From: Robiginitomaculum sp.
GTDB taxonomy: Bacteria > Pseudomonadota > Alphaproteobacteria > Caulobacterales > Maricaulaceae
Direction: 5' to 3'
DNA: 11,556 bases
Assembly: GCA_026982235.1 (NCBI GenBank)
Contig: JALSHM010000398.1
Span: forward strand, 1-11,556
Positions 7,701 to 11,556 of this stretch are shown here, one piece after another; the first letter of the stretch is position 1, and every line of letters begins with the position of its first letter. Under the pieces are notes generated by a model. It did no database searches, was not told the origin of the DNA, and worked only from the letters and a program-made list of their open reading frames with translations. Both the position numbers and the translations under genes were made by a program.

Positions 7701-8222
7701 CTGGAAAACTTCACCCTTAAGCAAACCCCTGTTTTCGCGCAAATATTGTCCTTGGCCTCCTTGCAGGGCTTGGCCGATGCCTTAGGCGGTGACGGGCTTA
7801 AGTTTAATGAAATGGAGGCGCAATTTTCTTTAGAAGATGGGGTTCTAAGGATTCGTGATGGCCGCGCATCTGGTCCAGCCCTTGGCCTGACCGGTGCGGG
7901 TGATATTGGCATTGCGACCAAAATTTTGGATTTTGACGGGGTGCTGGTGCCGTCCTATACGGTTAACTCATTACTTGGCGATATACCCTTACTCGGTGAC
8001 ATCATTGTTGGCAAAAAAGGTGAGGGTATGTTTGCCCTCAATTACGCGCTCAAAGGCCCATTTGCTAAAACCCAAATAACGGTAAATCCGCTTTCGGCCT
8101 TAACGCCCGGTTTCCTGCGCCGAATATTCGACGTCAAACGCGACGGGATTGATGACCCGGCAGTGGCCGATTTAATTAAAAAGCAAGAAAAATCTGGGAA
8201 ACAAGAAAAACAAGAGGAGTGA
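4779..8222 (+). CDS. AsmA-family YhdP-like inner-membrane-anchored protein (DUF3971 / AsmA-like C-terminal)
   Basis: From the ATG at 4779 the product has 1147 residues. A hydrophilic, Lys-rich N-terminus (1-30) is followed by one transmembrane helix (about 37-61). More than 1000 periplasmic residues follow, almost all short amphipathic beta-strands, as expected for the long lipid-binding groove of this superfamily. The C-terminal hallmark is clear: VPSYTVNSLLGDIPLLG from 1057 and NPLSALTPGFLRRIF (1103-1117), typical of the alphaproteobacterial AsmA-like C-terminal domain. A charged tail follows. E. coli YhdP, TamB and YdbH of this class are needed to move phospholipid from inner to outer membrane; that role is inferred here. 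A TTG 15 codons upstream is in frame but overlaps the bcp start; the ATG gives a sensible N-terminus, although no good ribosome site precedes it. A Bcp gene next to such a gene is a familiar alphaproteobacterial arrangement. Confidence 0.9.
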   Translation: MSENKTQDKSSIDKPKIDKKSTTNASDTVVIRSWFVSILFEFSSVVLSLAIIWLAGLGILMNRTSVNLSFVKPHYEHWFSQAFDGKTTEIDSYSARWLKERRVIEIRAKGIRIRDKDGGKQILEGVSGEFRFRNNLLSVPEIVRLNIIGGALTIIRDADKRVQVSLGTPAASGNVGALWQSEVGTTGSNLLEKIESITVNSADIYYQDEYNGLDLTFLHIDGTFRFLGGEILLDTVGVLDMDGESQAAFELQLKTTPDLQVFNGDLAVNNLVPAQIAPMRGSVSILSKLDAPLDLTATVTSAEDGSIQDLKLNLIAGEGQLKTGASYKPFSYARIAAHYDHDAKNIQVQALDIESEALNIMASGSVKNPVGGVNDLLVKPIEFTLNIASARLDPGQKFDGPLSVKDSKMAGKVSLKTRSVNLETIALDFGTFQTNLSAGLTRNSEGVITSITANGVVDGVMSRDQLLGFWPHEFALGGRNWIKNSLKSGQIFNLKIQANLDADDIKNQVIANDNLTLRYDVKGANVQFMRKMPWVRDGAGYGVLQGNGNTFYITSGRVDGLVINKGQVTIPKFLPFGDDFTIELNGAGTVAEMLRVSNFPPFEFSKNYGINPKDFGGVGVIDLHITRPLLVNFDQKRILYNLSGDFTEVNIPIGIGAHKLNGGQMHLRADKDGITVSGPIKLGKWQTTLDWAKPLKYQDIPAKYTLVGTIARDDLDAFGIGLRRHFGGEIGLHISGEGDGLAVRQADIFANFNQAEVNIGRLWHKPKNTKGKLSGRLVLVPGGGGRIENLAINSQGLEIKGQVALAQNFRLISLDLDSAKIADLLDAKITAKPTRAGGLSVGMDGNYFNIAPWVNKAFETQSSSVAAPINLTARLNKIYLDENYILTNAQAEFAHDGNNITNALLRGLTKDGEFLAKIGAPTTGHSRSVRVEIPDASVAMLALLGLNSIEGGKLEIAGKLPPSGQKGGLSGHARLENFTLKQTPVFAQILSLASLQGLADALGGDGLKFNEMEAQFSLEDGVLRIRDGRASGPALGLTGAGDIGIATKILDFDGVLVPSYTVNSLLGDIPLLGDIIVGKKGEGMFALNYALKGPFAKTQITVNPLSALTPGFLRRIFDVKRDGIDDPAVADLIKKQEKSGKQEKQEE

Positions 8223-8253
8223 CGCGCACATTACCGCGTTGTTTGCTTTGTTC
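8222..8253 (+). terminator. Weak terminator-like hairpin after the AsmA-like gene
   Basis: A 5-bp GC-rich stem (8222-8226 with 8235-8239, loop of 8) directly follows the stop codon. It is trailed by a T-rich but interrupted stretch (8239-8253). This could partly end the AsmA-like transcript before the serS promoter. The stem is short, so the call is tentative. Confidence 0.3.
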
Positions 8254-8282
8254 TTGCCGCCTGCGCTGCGCTTCTATATAGG
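8254..8282 (+). promoter_or_regulatory. Candidate promoter of serS
   Basis: TTGCCG (8254-8259) and TATAGG (8277-8282) each match four of six consensus bases and are exactly 17 nt apart. This gives a leader of about 20 nt before the serS ATG. A housekeeping gene after an 88-nt gap is likely to have its own promoter. The match is modest. Confidence 0.4.
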
Positions 8283-8310
8283 CTGAACAAAACTATTCTA
8301 AGAGTAAAAT

Positions 8311-9597
8311 ATGCATGATATTAAAGCCATTCGCCAAAACCCTGATGCTTATGATAAAGCGTGGGCAAGGCGCGGATTAGAGCCACAGGCGCAGAACATT
8401 TTGGATAAAGACAGCTTGGTACGCCAAGCTCTCAAAGTTCAACAAGAAGCCGAAGCGGCGCGCAATAAAGCGTCCAAACAAATCGGTTTGGCTATGCGCA
8501 ATGGTGACAAAGACGAGGCCGAGCGCCTAAAGACCGAAGTCGCAGGCGCGAAAAACGTCATCTCTTTGATGAATGAGCAAATTGCGGCAGAGAAAGCTGT
8601 GCTTAATGACCTGCTCGCCAGCTTGCCTAATCTTCCTTTTGATACGGTGCCAGACGGTGCCGACGAGGACGAAAATGTAGATTTGCGCACATGGGGCGAG
8701 CCAAGGAAATTTGACTTTAAGCCGAAAGCCCATGATGATTTAGGCGCTGCCCTGCAAGCCCCTAACGCCCCGATGATGGACTTCGAAACCGCCGCTAAAA
8801 TGAGTGGGTCACGGTTTGTGGTTCTCAGCGGAATGCTCGCACGCTTGGACAGGGCTTTGGCCGCATTGATGCTGGATATTCAGACCGAGGAGCATGGATA
8901 TACAGAGGTCGTTCCGCCAGTATTGGTAAAAGCGCCTGCACTTTATGGGACTGGGCAACTTCCAAAGTTTGAAGAAGATATGTTCAAGACCACTGGGGAT
9001 CATTACATGATCTCAACATCCGAAATTTCCCTTACCAACACAGTGCGCGAGAGCATCATCGACGCTGACAAGCTGCCTCTTCGTCTAACCGCCCATACGC
9101 CGTGTTTCCGCTCCGAAGCGGGCAGTGCAGGGCGGGATACTAAGGGCATGATACGCCAACACCAATTTAACAAGGTGGAGCTTGTGTCTATTGTTAAGCC
9201 AGAAGATAGCGAAGCCGAACATGAGCGGATGATTGGTTGCGCTGAGGAAGTGCTGAAGCGCTTGGAGCTGCCTTATAAAGTGATTGAATTGTGTACGGGG
9301 GATTTGGGTTTTGGAGCGCGTAAAACCTATGACATTGAAGTCTGGTTGCCGAGCCAGGATTGTTACCGCGAAATATCCAGCGTTTCTAATTGCGGTGATT
9401 TTCAAGCCCGGCGCATGAATGCCCGCTATCGGCACGCAGAGAAAGATAACCGCTTTGTGCATACGCTAAATGGTTCAGGCTTGGCAGTTGGCCGCACACT
9501 CGTGGCCATATTAGAAAATTACCAGAATGCGGACGGGAGCATTACCGTGCCCAAAGCGCTTGTTCCGTATATGGGCGGTGTTGAGGTGATTTCGTGA
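8311..9597 (+). CDS. serS: Seryl-tRNA synthetase
   Basis: This class II synthetase charges tRNA-Ser (and tRNA-Sec, if present) with serine in the cytoplasm, using ATP. Its 428 residues match the usual bacterial length. The N-terminal helical arm that grips the long variable arm of tRNA-Ser is seen at about 30-100 as a Lys/Glu/Ala-rich coiled coil. Motif 1 lies around GYTEVVPP (197-203). The serine-recognising TSEISLTN is at 236-243. Motif 2 starts at FRSEAG (266-271), with the downstream Arg/His/Phe of IRQHQFNKVE. Motif 3 is NGSGLAVGRTLVAILEN (387-403). All look intact. The ATG is the only sensible start; only a weak AAGAG lies upstream. In many alphaproteobacteria the tat genes precede serS; here the AsmA-like gene does. 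surE and pcm follow, as usual. Confidence 0.98.
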   Translation: MHDIKAIRQNPDAYDKAWARRGLEPQAQNILDKDSLVRQALKVQQEAEAARNKASKQIGLAMRNGDKDEAERLKTEVAGAKNVISLMNEQIAAEKAVLNDLLASLPNLPFDTVPDGADEDENVDLRTWGEPRKFDFKPKAHDDLGAALQAPNAPMMDFETAAKMSGSRFVVLSGMLARLDRALAALMLDIQTEEHGYTEVVPPVLVKAPALYGTGQLPKFEEDMFKTTGDHYMISTSEISLTNTVRESIIDADKLPLRLTAHTPCFRSEAGSAGRDTKGMIRQHQFNKVELVSIVKPEDSEAEHERMIGCAEEVLKRLELPYKVIELCTGDLGFGARKTYDIEVWLPSQDCYREISSVSNCGDFQARRMNARYRHAEKDNRFVHTLNGSGLAVGRTLVAILENYQNADGSITVPKALVPYMGGVEVIS

Positions 9598-9616
9598 TTG
9601 CCAATATAACTGTCAT

Positions 9617-9726
9617 CAATACTACTGTCATCCCGGCCAAGCCGCTCTTGCGGTGCGGAGCCGGGTTCTCAATGTTTCGACGAACCGCCGAGGTTCCGGG
9701 TCAAGCCCGGGATGACAATACTATTA
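9617..9726. repeat. Dispersed palindromic intergenic repeat with TGTCATCCCGG ends
   Basis: An 11-bp perfect inverted repeat (9626-9636 with 9707-9717) bounds about 92 bp, and weaker pairing extends outward to about 9617 and 9726. Inside are three smaller hairpins. The left one pairs 9632-9637 with 9660-9665 and holds an inner ccgc/gcgg stem (9642-9645, 9650-9653). The middle one pairs ggttc (9664-9668) with gaacc (9682-9686). The right one pairs ccggg (9696-9700) with cccgg (9706-9710). Elements with TGTCATCCCGG ends and the right-hand GGTTCCGGGTCAAGCCCGG are very common between genes in alphaproteobacterial genomes, and this looks like one copy. The element carries no gene. It fills most of the 154-nt gap between serS and surE, may fold in RNA, and could act as a transcription attenuator or mRNA-end structure (inference). 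Confidence 0.85.
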
Positions 9727-9751
9727 TTATGGATGATGGGGCTAAAAACTA

Positions 9752-10522
9752 ATGCGTATCCTCTTAACCAATGACGATGGGGTTTCTGCTGACGGTTTGG
9801 AAATCCTTGCAGAAATTGCGCACGCACTGAGCGATGATGTGTGGATTGTCGCGCCTGCCACCGAGCAATCTGCGGCGTCGCGCGGCGTGAGTCTGCATAA
9901 CCCTGTGTTTACACGAAAATTAGCCAATAAAACCTACTCAGTATCTGGCACGCCCACGGATTGTGTGATTGTGGCTTTGCGGGAGATTATGCTGGATAAT
10001 ATGCCGGACTTGGTGCTTTCAGGTGTTAATCGGGGGCAAAATATTGCCGAGGACATTGGATTTTCCGGCACAGTGGCAGGAGCATTGCAGGGTATGCAAA
10101 TGGGCATTCCGTCTATTGCCCTGTCGCAAGCTCGCGGGTTTTATAATCACCGGCAGGGCAAGGTTAATTGGAAGGCCGCTCTAAAACATGGGCCTAAACT
10201 ATTGAAAAAATTACTCAAACAGGGCTGGCCTAAGGACGTAGTTCTGAATATCAATTTCCCTGATGTCAAAGATGAAAAAGTCGCGGGTGTGCATATCACC
10301 ACTCAAGGGCGGCGGGATTTTGAGATGAGCAATATCGACAAGCGCACCCACCCGCGCGGCGGTGATTATTATTGGCTCACCTATAAAGGCGGCAAATCTG
10401 ACCCGGCAGCGGGTACTGATCTGAGGGCTATTTACGACGATTATATTTCGGTAACGCCCATACATATCGACCATACCCACTACAAAACAGTCGCAGCTCT
10501 TGGCGCTATATTCGAGGACTAG
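9752..10522 (+). CDS. surE: 5'/3'-nucleotidase SurE
   Basis: SurE removes phosphate from nucleoside monophosphates (and short polyphosphate in some species) in a divalent-metal-dependent way, and is linked to stationary-phase survival. The 256-residue protein begins with the signature MRILLTNDDGVSADG, holding metal ligands D8 and D9. S40 (in EQSAAS) and N93 (in LSGVNRGQN) complete the metal site. VSGTPTDC (64-71) and the FSGTVAGALQG segment are also family landmarks. The start is fixed by this N-terminus. Its ATG overlaps the stop of a possible 7-codon reading frame (TAATG at 9750-9754), and only a weak GGGG ribosome site stands upstream. pcm follows after 3 nt, the classic surE-pcm pair. A palindromic repeat separates it from serS. 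Confidence 0.97.
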   Translation: MRILLTNDDGVSADGLEILAEIAHALSDDVWIVAPATEQSAASRGVSLHNPVFTRKLANKTYSVSGTPTDCVIVALREIMLDNMPDLVLSGVNRGQNIAEDIGFSGTVAGALQGMQMGIPSIALSQARGFYNHRQGKVNWKAALKHGPKLLKKLLKQGWPKDVVLNINFPDVKDEKVAGVHITTQGRRDFEMSNIDKRTHPRGGDYYWLTYKGGKSDPAAGTDLRAIYDDYISVTPIHIDHTHYKTVAALGAIFED

Positions 10523-10525
10523 TCT

Positions 10526-11152
10526 ATGTCTTTCATAGAGCCTGGGTTATTTGATATGATTATGCGGCTAAGAGGGCGCGGGGTTTCAGATAATAATGTC
10601 CTGCGTGCCATGGAATTGGTCAAACGCTCTGCCTTTGTGCCTGACGCGCTGGTACCGGAAAGCTATGACGAAAAAGCTTTGCCCATACCGTGCGGGCAAA
10701 CTCTGCCTGCGCCCATAGATATTGGCGTTATGTGCCAAAGTTTAGACGTGAAACCCGCGCACAAAGTACTCCTCATAGGGACAGGGAGCGGCTATACCGC
10801 CGCAGTCCTCGCCAAAATGAGCAAGCGGGTATATACGGTCGAGCGCTACCGAACCTTGGTGGAATATGCCGAAAAACGTTTGCGCGAACAGACTGCAAAA
10901 GTGGTTATCCGCCACGCAGACGGGCGGCTAGGCTGGCGCGGCCAGGCACCGTTCGACCGTATTTTAATCAGTGCATCTGTGAGGGTCATGCCGGATGCCC
11001 TGCAAAACCAACTGACTGAGACAGGCATTATGATTGCTATTGTCGATTCCCATTTAGTCCGCGCTGTGAAGCAAGGAAGAAAAATGGTTGAGACCAAAGT
11101 CCTCCCCATGCAACTCCCCGCTCTAGAAGCCGGCAAAGCTAAAACCTTGTAA
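10526..11152 (+). CDS. pcm: Protein-L-isoaspartate O-methyltransferase (divergent)
   Basis: The 208-residue protein is a class I SAM-dependent methyltransferase of the PCMT family, which repairs isoaspartyl residues in aged proteins. The SAM-binding motif I is VLLIGTGSGYTAAVLA (81-96). The acidic residue ending strand 2 is E106 in YTVERYRTLVEYAEKRL. The HADGRLGW segment (130-137) and APFDRILISAS (141-151) match later family motifs. The N-terminal R-x-F-V-P region (35-39) is also right. Unusually, the family's GQTISQP loop reads CGQTLPAP (56-63), so the conserved Ser near the substrate is Pro. The C-terminal third also lacks the usual GG-x-lv-PvG segment, reading TGIMIAIVD. It sits 3 nt after surE, its standard partner. 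It may be a PCMT with altered activity or specificity; whether it is active cannot be told. Confidence 0.9.
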   Translation: MSFIEPGLFDMIMRLRGRGVSDNNVLRAMELVKRSAFVPDALVPESYDEKALPIPCGQTLPAPIDIGVMCQSLDVKPAHKVLLIGTGSGYTAAVLAKMSKRVYTVERYRTLVEYAEKRLREQTAKVVIRHADGRLGWRGQAPFDRILISASVRVMPDALQNQLTETGIMIAIVDSHLVRAVKQGRKMVETKVLPMQLPALEAGKAKTL

Positions 11153-11228
11153 TCTTCAATCTGGTATATTCTTAAGTAATTTAACTGTTTTTTTACCATA
11201 ATGTTTGAACTTCAGGTGAAATATAACC

Positions 11229-11234
11229 GGGAGG
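11229..11234 (+). promoter_or_regulatory. Strong ribosome binding site of the right-edge gene
   Basis: GGGAGG lies 5 nt before the ATG at 11240. It is the best Shine-Dalgarno match in the window and sets that start. Further upstream, CATAAT (11197-11202, five of six matches to a -10 box) is a possible promoter element, but no convincing -35 accompanies it. Confidence 0.75.
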
Positions 11235-11239
11235 CCGAT

Positions 11240-11556
11240 ATGATTCGCCGCACTTTAATTACATCCACGATCCTTGCCAGCATGTCTGCGCCAGCTTTGG
11301 CGCAAAACAATGTTACGATTGTTCGCGAAACAGTGCCGGATAATAGTCAGCCAATTATTGCTAATTCTGCGCAAGATATTGCTATCCAAGAGCAAATTCG
11401 TAAAATTAAGGCCAATAATGCACGGGTAAATAGTGCTATTGGTATATCGGATGCCTATTCATATGGCGCGCCGGCGGCGGTTGTTCCGGCTGGCAATGTT
11501 CAGTTGCGCACTATTCAGGCCGGTATAGTTCAATCTGGCGCCGCTCCGGTGGCAAG
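11240..11556 (+). CDS. Partial secreted protein with Sec signal peptide, function unknown
   Basis: The reading frame is open from the ATG at 11240 to the window end: 105 codons, 3' end missing. The N-terminus is a textbook Sec signal peptide: MIRR, a hydrophobic stretch (5-16), and a cleavage site after APALA (residue 21). There is no lipobox Cys, so the product should be a soluble periplasmic or exported protein. The mature part seen is polar, with an Asn/Gln/Ile-rich helical-looking stretch (about 35-62), then an Ala/Val/Gly/Pro-rich region (75-105). No known domain can be recognised. In many alphaproteobacteria the gene after surE-pcm encodes a LysM/M23 murein hydrolase activator (NlpD/DipM-like). 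This position makes that a fair guess, but nothing in the visible residues proves it. Confidence 0.8.
   Translation, partial: MIRRTLITSTILASMSAPALAQNNVTIVRETVPDNSQPIIANSAQDIAIQEQIRKIKANNARVNSAIGISDAYSYGAPAAVVPAGNVQLRTIQAGIVQSGAAPVA

Noticed and set aside
6680..7921. Two long minus-strand open frames (211 and 164 codons) opposite the AsmA-like gene
   Set aside because: Their translations are Pro/Ser/Arg-rich, as expected for antisense shadows, and the plus strand is a clear gene throughout.
11172..11184. TTAA-N5-TTAA as a CtrA site before the right-edge gene
   Set aside because: The spacer is 5, not the 7 nt that CtrA needs, and the region is AT-rich.
11172..11194. Hairpin plus seven T as a terminator after pcm
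   Set aside because: The only stem is TTAA/TTAA, 4 bp of A-T pairs, too weak for intrinsic termination.
11205..11227. TTGAAC and TATAAC as a promoter for the right-edge gene
   Set aside because: The spacing is only 11 nt, and a start there would leave the strong ribosome site at or outside the 5' end of the RNA.

Overview
The window looks like an ordinary chromosomal stretch from an alphaproteobacterium of moderate GC content. A Caulobacterales/Maricaulales-type organism is the best guess. This rests on three things: a bactofilin paired with an M23 peptidase that carries a cytoplasmic ERQ-type leader; a serS-surE-pcm cluster in the order familiar from alphaproteobacteria; and a dispersed palindromic repeat with TGTCATCCCGG ends of the kind common in that class. 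The genus cannot be named from the sequence alone. No mobile element, CRISPR array, or tRNA or rRNA gene was seen.

Layout. Positions 1-1505 (+) hold the 3' part of an envelope protein: beta-barrel-like strands, then two Ca-binding SdrD/B-type repeats and a Pro-rich tail. It is closed by a strong intrinsic terminator at 1535-1567. Next is a minus-strand block, read from right to left: a bcp-type peroxiredoxin (4748-4290), a DUF455 ferritin-like protein 5 nt downstream (4284-3484), a 142-nt gap with a candidate promoter, then a membrane-anchored M23 endopeptidase (3341-2115) whose end overlaps the start of a bactofilin gene (2125-1685). Divergent from bcp, with only 30 nt between the two start codons, is a 1147-residue AsmA/YhdP-like protein (4779-8222, +). 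It is followed by serS (8311-9597), a roughly 100-bp palindromic repeat, surE (9752-10522), pcm (10526-11152), and the first 105 codons of a secreted protein that runs off the right edge.

How the genes fit together. Much of the window concerns the cell envelope. The bactofilin/M23 pair is a scaffold plus peptidoglycan-hydrolase module for local wall remodelling and cell shape. The YhdP-like protein probably moves lipid between inner and outer membrane. The left-edge protein is probably outer-membrane or surface located. bcp and the ferritin-like gene suggest peroxide/iron handling. surE and pcm are the stationary-phase nucleotidase and protein-repair pair next to seryl-tRNA synthetase. No convincing new multi-gene system is present. 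The points most worth a second look are the architecture of the left-edge protein, the ERQ leader of the M23 peptidase with its tightly coupled bactofilin, the atypical active-site loop of Pcm, and the peroxiredoxin lacking both usual resolving cysteines.
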